Of a stretch of 64,000 nucleotides of DNA, positions 18,421 through 31,440 are shown in pieces. The position numbers and the translations under genes are program-made. How positions within the stretch are numbered: the first letter of the stretch is position 1; every line of letters begins with the position of its first letter. The notes beneath the pieces were generated by a model, which was not told where the DNA came from, did not search any database, and saw only the letters and a list, made by a program, of their open reading frames with translations. The stretch spans positions 1,612,001 through 1,676,000 of the forward strand of contig OY782760.1 of assembly GCA_963678205.1 (NCBI GenBank), read 5' to 3'. Source of the DNA: G963556115 sp963678205 (GTDB lineage Bacteria > Planctomycetota > SZUA-567).

Positions 18421-18978
18421 TTATATTAAGCGATTAATATTTACGGTATAGGTTGGTTTTATAACATGTTGGTGTATTGGTTGTTATGTATTTGTTTTGA
18501 GTGATGTTTATAAAGTCTTAAATTTAAGCTTGTATTTGATAGGTTAAATAGTATTATACTTAACACATGAGTTGAGCTTTACTGCTAAGCCGATTGACTA
18601 TAGATCCTGGGAAGTGATTCTTTTTTAATTGTTTGGCAGATATTATTTTGATGATAAATATGTTGTGGTTTTGATATATTTGTATTGAATATATATAATA
18701 AGTTTTGTTTACTCAGAAAAAAAATAATTAAGTGGTTGACAATGAGTTTGGTTTCAGTAGTATTGTTAAACCGCTTGAGGGGAGCATGAGAATAAGCTCT
18801 TAATTAGGTGGTAAAAAAACTAGGATCGTATTTATGACGATGAGTGTTTTCGGCACTAAAGTTTTGGAAGAAAAAATTATTTAACCTCTTGTTATTGTTT
18901 TTAAAATGTGTTAAGATTTAATAAGAGTTTGCGGGTTAGTCCTGTAAAGAAGATTAAATAAAAAAATAAAAATAATGC

Positions 18979-19006
18979 TTGACAGTTGAGATTAGAAACA
19001 TATACT
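18979..19006 (+). promoter_or_regulatory. Main rRNA promoter
   Basis: TTGACA (18979-18984) and TATACT (19001-19006) are 16 bases apart. This is the best promoter match upstream of 16S and is preceded by an A/T-rich stretch that could act as an UP element. Confidence 0.7.
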
Positions 19007-19208
19007 TGTTAAAGCAAATTAGGGATAGCACTGCGCTGAGAGCAGTAAGGTGAGCGCAGAAGTGAGCGGCCTTTTTCGAGGGAATTCGAGATTGGCGGTT
19101 TTTTTTCTCTCTAAATTTAAAAAAAAGTTAATGTTTAGTGTAGGTTTTGTTCGATTACTGTTATACATTAAATATAGCGAAAATATTTAAGTCCTGCTTA
19201 GTTTCAGG

Positions 19209-19222
19209 CAATTGATCTTTGA
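19209..19222 (+). promoter_or_regulatory. boxA-like antitermination site before 16S
   Basis: CAATTGATCTTTGA occurs here and again, identically, at 21325-21338 before 23S. The pattern of one copy before each large rRNA matches the boxA antitermination sites of rRNA operons. Confidence 0.6.
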
Positions 19223-19228
19223 AATATT

Positions 19229-19241
19229 AATGAATAGCCAT
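19229..19241 (+). repeat. Left arm of the 16S processing stem
   Basis: AATGAATAGCCAT here is the exact reverse complement of 21042-21054, downstream of 16S. Such long-range stems are cut by RNase III to release pre-16S rRNA. Confidence 0.65.
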
Positions 19242-19378
19242 ACGTTCTTTATTGAATGCTTGAGAACCTCAAATTAATTTGAGTGTTTTAACGAGAACAG
19301 AGCAGATAACAACTGCTCTCTAAAAAACAAATTGCCAGAAACATTGGTCTAGCCATCAATGTTAATGATAAACTTTTC

Positions 19379-20934
<1,556 letters not shown>

Positions 20935-21041
20935 CAACTTAGCTGTTGAAGAAGTATCTCGGGATAGCATTTACAAACTTGTTTGTTTATGTCCCACGGG
21001 AGCGGATTCAGCAGAACATCAGCCGAGCATTTTTAGGACAG

Positions 21042-21054
21042 ATGGCTATTCATT
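21042..21054 (+). repeat. Right arm of the 16S processing stem
   Basis: ATGGCTATTCATT pairs over 13 bp with 19229-19241 across the 16S gene. Confidence 0.65.
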
Positions 21055-21105
21055 TTTTTTGATATTATCCAGTACTACAAGGATTGTAGGTGGTTAGGAA
21101 CTAAT

Positions 21106-21181
21106 GGGGGTGTAGCTCAGTTGGGAGAGCGCCTGCTTTGCAAGCAGGAGGTCCTCGGTTCGAACCCGTGCACCTCCACCA
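21106..21181 (+). tRNA. tRNA-Ala (TGC anticodon)
   Basis: A complete 76-nt tRNA with encoded CCA. The acceptor stem GGGGGTG pairs with CACCTCC and contains the G3:U70 wobble pair that identifies alanine tRNAs. The anticodon loop reads CTTTGCAAG, giving anticodon TGC, and the T arm has GGTTCGAACC. Confidence 0.98.
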
Positions 21182-21200
21182 GTAATGCGAAATCACAGGT

Positions 21201-21277
21201 GGGCTTGTAGCTCAGTTGGTTAGAGCGCATCCCTGATAAGGATGAGGCCGATGGTTCGAATCCATCCAAGCCCACCA
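21201..21277 (+). tRNA. tRNA-Ile (GAT anticodon)
   Basis: A complete 77-nt tRNA with encoded CCA. The acceptor stem is GGGCTTG/CAAGCCC and the anticodon loop CTGATAA gives GAT. It follows tRNA-Ala, the reverse of the common Ile-Ala order in rRNA spacers. Confidence 0.98.
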
Positions 21278-21324
21278 ATTAATCCAGTACTGTAGAAATA
21301 ATTTTTAATGAGGCATTGTTTCCT

Positions 21325-21338
21325 CAATTGATCTTTGA
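21325..21338 (+). promoter_or_regulatory. boxA-like antitermination site before 23S
   Basis: This is an identical copy of CAATTGATCTTTGA found at 19209-19222 before 16S. Confidence 0.6.
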
Positions 21339-21643
21339 TAATCGAGTAAAGACGTAATAGTATAATTTATATACATATTCCTATGTTGATATAGAAGCAA
21401 TGCTTGGACTACGGTCTAAGCGATAGTAAATAATGCTGCAATATTGCCATATGAGTTAAATAGTTGAGTGTATAAGTTAAACAGTTACATCCTTAACAAA
21501 GTAGATGAGTATAGTTCAATTTATTGATCTATATTTATTGCGGAAAGATAAAATAAATAATATTTATCGTGTTTGATTTATAAATAGCTTTTTCCGAGGC
21601 TATTTAGCAACTCTGAGAATTCCTTTGTGAGTTCAGAAGAGTT

Positions 21644-24586
<2,943 letters not shown>

Positions 24587-24776
24587 CTCTTTTGAGTTCA
24601 CTTTCAAAAGAGGTGTAAATTAAAGCAAACACAATGAATCCGCATTAAGGATGAATGTAATGTTTAACGAAACTCAACATATAAATTAGTTTTACACCTT
24701 TACTCGATTTGATTTTATAGCCGTTACTGATTAGTCACAGATTATGTAGATAACTCGGTAACAAGCTAGTCGCTTT

Positions 24777-24883
24777 TTCCGGCGATTATAGCGAAGAGGA
24801 TACGCCTGTTCCCATTCCGAACACAGTAGCTAAGCTCTTCCGCGCCGATGATACTGTCTCGGGAAAGTAGGTCGTCGCCGGAA
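24777..24883 (+). rRNA. rrf: 5S ribosomal RNA
   Basis: About 107 nt with closing stem TTCCGGCGA/TCGCCGGAA and the conserved CCCATTCCGAACACAG and CCGCGCCGATGATACTG regions. It is followed directly by the operon terminator. Confidence 0.95.
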
Positions 24884-24897
24884 TCTTTATTAATGAA

Positions 24898-24932
24898 AAC
24901 ATCCAGCCCTTTTTAGGGATGGATGTTTTTTT
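24898..24932 (+). terminator. rRNA operon terminator
   Basis: AACATCCA (24898-24905) pairs with TGGATGTT (24920-24927). An inner CCCT/AGGG stem and a run of seven T follow the pattern of a strong intrinsic terminator. Confidence 0.92.
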
Positions 24933-25345
24933 ATGGGCTTACCAGATGGTTAAGATACCGAAAAAAAAGTAGTGCTATGGAATATCAAAATAATAAGTGG
25001 TATCTAAGTTATGATAACTATGCTAAAATGATGAATATCTAATGTAAGAGTACAATTGCTTATATTAGAATATGCAGAACTTTACAACCTGCCCTATATG
25101 AATTTGGGGTGTGTTACATGAATACATATAACTGGGAATGAAAATAGAATGGAGGCGTTATTAATTTGTATTGATCATGATAGTAGTATGGATTTTAGAT
25201 AAAACCAATGGTTCTTTGATGCAATAAATTATATTTAATAATAATTTGATATTTGAATTATTGCAGTTAAAAGTAATAATTAATTTTGGTAATATTTTAC
25301 CTTGTAATAATATCCAGTGATTGTTGATTGCTATGGGGAATAGGA
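24933..25345. other. Intergenic region between the rRNA operon and tag
   Basis: A 22-codon open frame from the ATG at 24977 (MEYQNNKWYLSYDNYAKMMN...) is too short and isolated to call a gene. No RNA gene or repeat is seen. A/T-rich sequence before tag probably includes its promoter. Confidence 0.5.
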
Positions 25346-25930
25346 ATGATGAAGAATAGATGTGATTGGTGTGGAAGTGATCCGGAGTATATTGCATATC
25401 ATGATTATGAATGGGGTGAGCCTGTTCATGATGATAGGCTGTTGTTTGAGTTTCTTATTTTAGAAGGGGCTCAGGCTGGACTGAGCTGGTTGACAATTTT
25501 AAAGAAAAGAGAAAACTATCGAAAGGCTTTTGATTATTTTGATTGTAAAAAAATCGCTAATTACGGTGAAGAAGATATTGTAAGATTGCTTGCTGATTCA
25601 GGGATTGTACGCAATCGTTTGAAAATAGAAGCTGCTATTAAGAATGCTAAAGGGGTTGTTAAGCTTAAAGACGAATTTGGGTCGTTGGATTCTTATATAT
25701 GGAGTTATGTTGCTGGGGTTCCTATTCAGAATGAATGGAAAACCATGGCAGACATTCCTGCTCAAACTGAAATATCTATTCTGATGAGTAAGGATTTAAA
25801 GAAACGTGGATTCAACTTTGTTGGTCCAACTATCTGCTACGCATTTATGCAAGCCGTCGGTATGGTAAATGATCATACAATTGATTGCTTTCGGTATAAA
25901 GAGCTCATAGACGAATCAAATGCAGAGTAG
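25346..25930 (+). CDS. tag: DNA-3-methyladenine glycosylase I
   Basis: This base-excision repair enzyme removes 3-methyladenine. The N-terminus RCDWCGSDPEYIAYHDYEWG gives the zinc Cys pair and the active-site region. EGAQAGLSWLTILKKRENYR, KKRGFNFVGPTICYAFMQA and VNDHTIDCF follow, all hallmark Tag sequences. Length is about 194 residues. I chose the first of two adjacent ATGs, with GGGGAA five bases before; the upstream in-frame TTG at 25328 is less likely. The stop lies only four bases from the end of the convergent hybrid kinase. Confidence 0.95.
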   Translation: MMKNRCDWCGSDPEYIAYHDYEWGEPVHDDRLLFEFLILEGAQAGLSWLTILKKRENYRKAFDYFDCKKIANYGEEDIVRLLADSGIVRNRLKIEAAIKNAKGVVKLKDEFGSLDSYIWSYVAGVPIQNEWKTMADIPAQTEISILMSKDLKKRGFNFVGPTICYAFMQAVGMVNDHTIDCFRYKELIDESNAE

Positions 25931-25934
25931 TGGA

Positions 25935-28616
25935 TTAATATTCACTTATGCTAATCTTTTTATTTATACTTTCTAAAGCTTTACATACTAGATTACATAA
26001 ATCTTTTGCACGGTATGGTTTGGTAATATAGCCATAGAGACCATGTTGCTTCATATCTTCTATAAATGTATCTGAGGTATAGCCTGAAGAGAGAATGATA
26101 CAAATATTTGGTCTAATGCGAGTTATTTCTTTGAAACAATCATATCCATTTATTTTGGGCATTACCATATCAAGAATTACTAGGTCAAATTTATCCGGGG
26201 CTTTGGAAAATAGCTCTAATGCTTCTTGGCCATTAGTTGCAAGCGTAACAGTACAACCGAGTGATTCAAGTATTTTTTTTGCAGTAAGGCGCATTATTTT
26301 ATCGTCATCAACCATAAGAATACTACCTTCTTGTGTAGCTGATTGAGGGATTGAAGTAAAGTCTTCTGTCTTTTCTTGTTTTGAGAGTGGAAGGTAGATG
26401 TTGAATACGGTTCCAAATCCTAGTTCGCTATGGACAGTAATTGCACCCATATGCTGAATAACTGTACCATAAACTGCAGAAAGGCCAAGACCTGTTCCTT
26501 TACCTTGTTCTTTAGTTGTAAAGAATGGGTCGAAAATATGTTTGAGATTTTCTTCACTAATGCCACTGCCATTATCACTAACATCAATTTGTAAGTAATC
26601 TCCTGGTACTAATTTGAATGGACTGGTGCTGCAATACGTAGCGTCAAATTGTATTATTTTGGTGCTAAAGGTTAATCTGCCACCACCAGTCATAGCATGG
26701 GAAGCGTTTATTCCAAGATTTAGAAAAATATTCTGAAGTTGTGATTGGTCACCAGAAATAGATGATATTTCTGCGTATAATTTTGATACAATTTGGATGC
26801 GCTTATCAACTGTATGGGTTAAAAGCATTACGGAATCTTCTATTACTTTGTGAACATCAATAGCAGTGAAGAATATTTGTTGTTTGCGGGAAAATGCCAA
26901 CAAGTTTTTTATTAACTTCGCAGCTTTTTCTGATGATTCAATAATCATATTTAAAAATTTTTCTGCATCAGGATTATGTTGTATTAATTTTTGCAGTGAC
27001 TCTGCACAACCAATAATACCTCCAAGCATGTTATTGAAATCGTGAGCAACACCACCTGCTAGAATTCCGACTGATTCCATTTTTTCAACGTGCTTTAGAC
27101 GTTCTTCAATACGTCTAAATTTTGTAATGTCAAGTCCTTCAACTAAGATATCTGTTACTTGATTATTGTCATCATATATTGGCTTGGCAGAAAAATTAAC
27201 AATTATCTCTTTGCCATCGTAAAAATTATGCGTTGCAATAAACCTGACTACTTCTCCTGTGGCAGCTTTTTTTAGTGCTTCTTTTAGCTTTTCTTCATAC
27301 CCTGTATTAACCCACCATGGAGTCTCCCAAAAATATTGTCCGTAAACATCTGATTCTTTGAGTCCAACTGCGTCAAGAGCAGGAGTATTTGCTCTATAAA
27401 GTTTGCCATTAAGGGTTAATATCCCAATAAAGTGTGATGATTGATTGAAGAGTGCTCGAAATACCTTTTCGCTCTTACGAGATTTTTTTTCTTCAGCCTT
27501 TCTGCGTTGTATATTAAATATTAAAACAAAAATACTGATACTCAAAAAAATAATAATTAGACTAATTAAATAAATTGCTTTTTTATTTTTTTGAAAAGTT
27601 GAAATAGGTTTATTGATATACATTATGTTGGCTGGAAGTTTGTCATCAGATAATTCGAATTTTTTAAGTACGTTATAATCAAGTACGGATATGTTAGGGC
27701 TCTTAGTCTCAACTTTGAGGTTACTAATATTAATTCCTGAAAGAATTTTCTTTGCCATGATTCCAGCTTGTTTACCTTGTTGGAAATGGCTTATGACTTG
27801 CCCTCCAATTATCCCGTCCCCTAAGCCATGTTCCCAAAGGTGAAAAACTGGAACTGGAGAGTTTGAAATAATTAAATCAAGGCTCTGAGGAAAAAACTTG
27901 GATTTATTGAATTTGTCTCGATAAGCAGAGAGCAATATTATGCAGCTTTGAGAATTTAAGTTTTTGATTTTACTGGCAAGCTCTTCCCAAGACAATTCTG
28001 TCAATGAAAAGTAGGATAGATTGAGGTGAGAAAATTGCTTCCTTATGCTTAAAAATGATTTGAGATCAGCTGTGCCACTTGGTGTGCCATCCGAAATAGC
28101 AATAATATTTGTCAAGTCTGGTATAATATCCTTGGCGAGATTAATTGTTTCAGTAATAGATGCTACTTCTACAATTCCAGTAATTAATTTGTTCTGGTTC
28201 TGCAACTCAGCATTTTCAAGGTTATTAACGCCTAGAAAGACAATAGGTATATTCTCAAATAACTCATTGTGATGTTTTATAATAAAATTAAGAGCATTAT
28301 CATCTGAAGTAAAGATTAAATTATATTGAGGGAGTTTTTTGATTTTATTCCGTAGATATTGAAAAAAATTATTTTCCGTATTTGTGTCAGGGAAACGCTT
28401 ACTATCCATGAACTCTACATCAAGATTATATTTTTCAGGAGGTAGTTCAGAACGCAAACCGTCGATTTGCTGAAAAAAAGTTGGGAAATTTGGATGATAT
28501 GAACTAATTAATAATAAATTTTGCTTTTCAGAAGAATTGGCTATAGCCATGTTGTTACTTATTAGTATCAACAAAATAAGACTTAGATAATAATTTGTAA
28601 ATGAATACTTAGACAT
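25935..28616 (-). CDS. Hybrid sensor histidine kinase with ABC-type substrate-binding sensor domain
   Basis: An 893-residue membrane sensor. The order is: signal peptide or membrane helix (1-25); periplasmic ABC-substrate-binding-like domain (~30-325, starting LLLISSYHPNFPTFFQQIDGL); membrane helix (~345-368); PAS (~385-500); HisKA with phosphoacceptor His in VAHDFNNMLGG (~528); HATPase with FDPFFTTKEQGKGTGLGLS; and a C-terminal receiver with LVILDMVMPK and KPY. It should autophosphorylate and relay to its own receiver Asp. No output partner lies beside it. The kinase and receiver parts closely resemble those of the MASE1 kinase at 36458-38797, so the two share an ancestor with a swapped input. 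Confidence 0.92.
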   Translation of the reverse strand: MSKYSFTNYYLSLILLILISNNMAIANSSEKQNLLLISSYHPNFPTFFQQIDGLRSELPPEKYNLDVEFMDSKRFPDTNTENNFFQYLRNKIKKLPQYNLIFTSDDNALNFIIKHHNELFENIPIVFLGVNNLENAELQNQNKLITGIVEVASITETINLAKDIIPDLTNIIAISDGTPSGTADLKSFLSIRKQFSHLNLSYFSLTELSWEELASKIKNLNSQSCIILLSAYRDKFNKSKFFPQSLDLIISNSPVPVFHLWEHGLGDGIIGGQVISHFQQGKQAGIMAKKILSGINISNLKVETKSPNISVLDYNVLKKFELSDDKLPANIMYINKPISTFQKNKKAIYLISLIIIFLSISIFVLIFNIQRRKAEEKKSRKSEKVFRALFNQSSHFIGILTLNGKLYRANTPALDAVGLKESDVYGQYFWETPWWVNTGYEEKLKEALKKAATGEVVRFIATHNFYDGKEIIVNFSAKPIYDDNNQVTDILVEGLDITKFRRIEERLKHVEKMESVGILAGGVAHDFNNMLGGIIGCAESLQKLIQHNPDAEKFLNMIIESSEKAAKLIKNLLAFSRKQQIFFTAIDVHKVIEDSVMLLTHTVDKRIQIVSKLYAEISSISGDQSQLQNIFLNLGINASHAMTGGGRLTFSTKIIQFDATYCSTSPFKLVPGDYLQIDVSDNGSGISEENLKHIFDPFFTTKEQGKGTGLGLSAVYGTVIQHMGAITVHSELGFGTVFNIYLPLSKQEKTEDFTSIPQSATQEGSILMVDDDKIMRLTAKKILESLGCTVTLATNGQEALELFSKAPDKFDLVILDMVMPKINGYDCFKEITRIRPNICIILSSGYTSDTFIEDMKQHGLYGYITKPYRAKDLCNLVCKALESINKKISISEY

Positions 28617-28618
28617 TG

Positions 28619-28901
28619 AATGATATCCTTGTATTTATCAGGTAATTATTATTATAATCTCTATTTGTATTTTACGTCAACTGAAAAAAGTTAATATAAA
28701 ATTTATTTGGTATAATGTTCGGCAAATAAGATTGGGGCTAAATAAGGAGTTTTTTGTGTAGGTAAAATTAGTGGATATGCTTAAAATAAAATATTTTGGC
28801 GTAACGTGTTGCGCTATATGTTGAAAAAATCTATTTATGATACGCTTAATTATTCTGGGAATTACCCTGAATAATTAAGCCGTTTTTTTAAATATTTTTG
28901 T
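28619..28901. other. Intergenic region with a possible small RNA
   Basis: A TATAAT hexamer at 28711-28716 is followed, about 130 bases later, by a strong hairpin and T run at 28844-28890, with no open frame of note between. This could be a plus-strand small RNA of roughly 165 nt. No good -35 box is present, and the hairpin could simply serve the minus-strand AEC gene. Confidence 0.3.
28844..28890. terminator. Strong hairpin with T run
   Basis: A 16-bp imperfect stem (arms 28844-28859 and 28865-28880; one internal T-T mismatch) with loop AATTA is followed on the plus strand by CGTTTTTTT. On the minus strand it lies just past the AEC transporter stop with a weaker U tract further on. It suits plus-strand termination best. 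Confidence 0.7.
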
Positions 28902-29837
28902 TTAGCGACTTAGCACTTCTTTATATAGTAGTATTATTAAAGGCATTGTTATGATACAGACTAGAACCCCCATCATGTTTAAGATGCTGGCGTATTTAGC
29001 GTCTCTATCGTAAATTTGAGCAAATTGGGTGATTGTAGATGCTGGAGGAGCTGCTGCTGCCATAACTGTGATTGTCAGTATCTGCGCTCCATTTTTATGA
29101 AGTCCTGAAATATTGGATATAACAAGAATTGCTGCTAAAATTGCTGGGAAAATAAGCATATTCAATAAAGTCATAAGGTAGGCACGTTTTCTGGTAAATA
29201 TCTCTTTAAAACTTATACTACCAAGTAGCATTCCGATTATCAGCATACTTATAGGACCAACCATATTCCCAACATATTTCAATGATGAATCAAGAACTGG
29301 CGGTAAAGCTATATTTGAAATGAAAAGCCCAACTCCAAGAATGATTGCAATAACATTTATGTTACATAAAATTTTCTTTATATTCCAACCGTCTCCACAG
29401 ACCAGTGTCTTTCCATGAGTCCACATCATAACCGTCTGAATGGCGATATAGGCACTACAGTAGAAAACCCATTCTTCGCCCATGGTGGCCATAACAATCG
29501 GTATAATCAGGATACCAACATTTGGATAGTCTATTGAGCCTTCTTCTATAGGGGTTAATTTAAAAATTGGTCTGGATAAACGCCCTGCGAGTAAGAGAAA
29601 GAGCTGTGCGATACATGAGCCTAAAATGGCAAGACCGAAGCCTTGGAGCTTTACAACGTCAAACTTAATCTGGAATGAGTGAATAATCACACATGGGCAG
29701 ATAACATAGAGAGTAAGTATGGACATTGCCTTGCTGTCTTCTACTTTGAGGAGTTTTAATCTAACTGTAAGCCAGCCGAAAGCAACAATTATCAACATAA
29801 CCCCAATTTGCTTCATTAATAAAATACTTAGTTCCAT
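28902..29837 (-). CDS. AEC-family (auxin efflux carrier-like) transporter
   Basis: A 311-residue inner-membrane protein with about ten hydrophobic segments in two halves. The start LLMKQIGVMLIIVAFGWLTVRLKLLK and the later MAAAAPPASTITQFAQIYDRDAKYAS are typical of bacterial AEC/malonate-permease-like carriers, which move organic acids or amino acid-like compounds by secondary transport. The substrate is not known. It is divergent from the GNAT gene and not in an operon. Confidence 0.88.
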   Translation of the reverse strand: MELSILLMKQIGVMLIIVAFGWLTVRLKLLKVEDSKAMSILTLYVICPCVIIHSFQIKFDVVKLQGFGLAILGSCIAQLFLLLAGRLSRPIFKLTPIEEGSIDYPNVGILIIPIVMATMGEEWVFYCSAYIAIQTVMMWTHGKTLVCGDGWNIKKILCNINVIAIILGVGLFISNIALPPVLDSSLKYVGNMVGPISMLIIGMLLGSISFKEIFTRKRAYLMTLLNMLIFPAILAAILVISNISGLHKNGAQILTITVMAAAAPPASTITQFAQIYDRDAKYASILNMMGVLVCIITMPLIILLYKEVLSR

Positions 29838-30064
29838 GTATATTTTTACCTGTATTATAATTTGTATAAATTTAATAAATTATGCTACTTTACTAATAAC
29901 TAAAGTATTATAATTTATATAATGAACATATTCTACACATCTGACTATATATAAAAATAGTAATTCCATTTATTATTTAATTGTTGTTTATTAATTTTTA
30001 GTTATATTTTATAAAAATATGACAAATTTAGATAGTGTCTGTGAATAACTAGATTAGGTATATT

Positions 30065-30520
30065 ATGTATGAAATCAAAAAAATAAGTAAAATTACTGAT
30101 TATGAAATTTCCTCAATACTCAAGGTTTGGGAGTCTTCTATAAGGGCAACTCATTATTTTTTAACTGAGGACGATATTAAAGTAATAATACCTCAAGTCA
30201 GAGAAAGCCTTGTGCTCGTTGACCATCTTGTCTGTGTCAGAAATAATATTAATGATCTCATCGCATTCATGGGTGTGCAGGGTGAAAAAATAGAAATGTT
30301 ATTTGTTGACGCTGATTATATTGGCAAGGGGATCGGTAAAAATTTAATTAATTATGCAGTTAAAGAGTTTTGTGTAAAGTATGTTGATGTAAATGAACAG
30401 AATTATGAAGGGGTGAATTTCTACAAACATATGGGCTTTGAAGTGTTCAGTCGCTCTAAGTATGATGATTGTGGTAATTCATTTCCAATTTTTCATATGA
30501 AACTTATAAATTTGAAGTGA
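30065..30520 (+). CDS. GNAT-family N-acetyltransferase
   Basis: A 151-residue acetyltransferase. The acetyl-CoA motif A is seen as MLFVDADYIGKGIGKNLINYAV, and the later VNEQNYEGVNFYKHMGFEVFSRS is the typical motif B with N-x-x-x-x-x-FY. It resembles the YjaB/YjgM-type small acetyltransferases. The start ATG has AGG nine bases upstream. Substrate unknown. Confidence 0.88.
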   Translation: MYEIKKISKITDYEISSILKVWESSIRATHYFLTEDDIKVIIPQVRESLVLVDHLVCVRNNINDLIAFMGVQGEKIEMLFVDADYIGKGIGKNLINYAVKEFCVKYVDVNEQNYEGVNFYKHMGFEVFSRSKYDDCGNSFPIFHMKLINLK

Positions 30521-31194
30521 CATTAATAAATTGTTGTATTTTTATCAGTATCTTGATTAACTAATAATTGAAGTATGGCAACATGATCTAAATACAGTAA
30601 CTGATAGTAGTATTTAAAATTAGTTAATAAGAAGTTTAGGTTAAAATTCATAGTATACTTATTTATTAAGCAGGAGTATTGCTGAGATCCGGCACGATGA
30701 ACAGACAAGAAAGTATGGGAAAATTCCATATATAGTTAATCTTTTTACAGTTGTCACACTGCTTTAGGAGTGGGGCGTAAGTGAGGTTGTATTGGCTGCT
30801 GAGTATTTCCATGATTTTCTTGTGAGGACATCTAGATAAGTGAAGACATACTAAAGTCTGAGGGGGGGGGAAATATATTTTACTGTGAAAGAGCTTTCGA
30901 TTCTTGTTTATGGAGCGAAACAGATGTATCTTGATCATTTTGCTATGAATTGAATACGCAATACTTGTGATTTTTTGAGTAATTATAAAGTCAATAAGAC
31001 GGGGAAATATTTTTACAAGGGTTGTGTCGTATATGGTAAGCTTAGCGGTGCTTCTGAAAAGTTAGGTATGAAAATAGTAGACAATGCAATACATACTGTA
31101 GAGGATGCTAATGATGAGATTTTAAGAGCGTGTAATAAAGATTGCTAACTGTTAGTTATACAAATTAGTGTGTAGGTATTAGTTAAATATTCTT
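30521..31194 (+). pseudogene. Probable decayed gene region, unrecognised
   Basis: No intact gene is found over 670 bases, yet coding-like pieces on the plus strand survive. One is a short frame KELSILVYGAKQMYLDHFAMN ending at 30953. The other runs from about 30957 to a TAA at 31145-31147 (containing KTGKYFYKGCVVYGKLSGAS and ending EILRACNKDC), with no start codon or ribosome binding site. A tract of nine G at 30862-30870 sits between earlier stops and these pieces. A clear terminator at 31195 follows, as expected downstream of a former gene. I do not recognise the family. An open frame on the minus strand (30666-30938) is Cys-containing but lacks a binding site. Confidence 0.4.
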
Positions 31195-31220
31195 CCAGCT
31201 TTAATGAGCTGGTTTTTTTT
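31195..31220 (+). terminator. Intrinsic terminator
   Basis: CCAGCT (31195-31200), loop TTAATG, AGCTGG (31207-31212), then a run of eight T. It serves the plus strand, although no intact plus-strand gene precedes it closely. Confidence 0.85.
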
Positions 31221-31440
31221 ATTATGAGAAAACTCGATGTTTTTAGATCATTGGATTTTATATTGTTATAATTTAATAGAAGCCAATTAGGATGAAAAAA
31301 ATATATTAGTAATATATCTAAGTTATGCACAAAGAAAAATTGAGGAAAATTTTAAATATGGTAAAATATATAAAGAATGTATCAATAAGATGATCTCTTT
31401 GTATATTTGTATCATAGTTATAAAGATAGGTTTTTGAGAT

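Larger units (their letters stand above)
18421..19378 (+). other. rRNA operon promoter and leader region
   Basis: Nearly 1 kb without a protein gene, upstream of 16S. A first weak promoter candidate has TTGACA at 18736-18741 with a poor -10 about 17-19 bases on. A stronger one lies at 18979-19006 (separate entry). The transcribed leader holds a 16-bp palindrome CTCAAATTAATTTGAG at 19268-19283 and a hairpin AGAGCAG/CTGCTCT at 19299-19319 that runs into an A-rich, boxA-like stretch. It also holds a TTGATCTTTGA site and the left half of the 16S processing stem. Confidence 0.65.

Noticed and set aside
24977..25045. 22-codon frame after the rRNA operon
   Set aside because: Too short, no binding site and no neighbour to support it.
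30666..30938. Minus-strand 90-codon frame with several Cys
   Set aside because: No ribosome binding site, crosses the G9 tract, and the terminator in the region points to plus-strand transcription.
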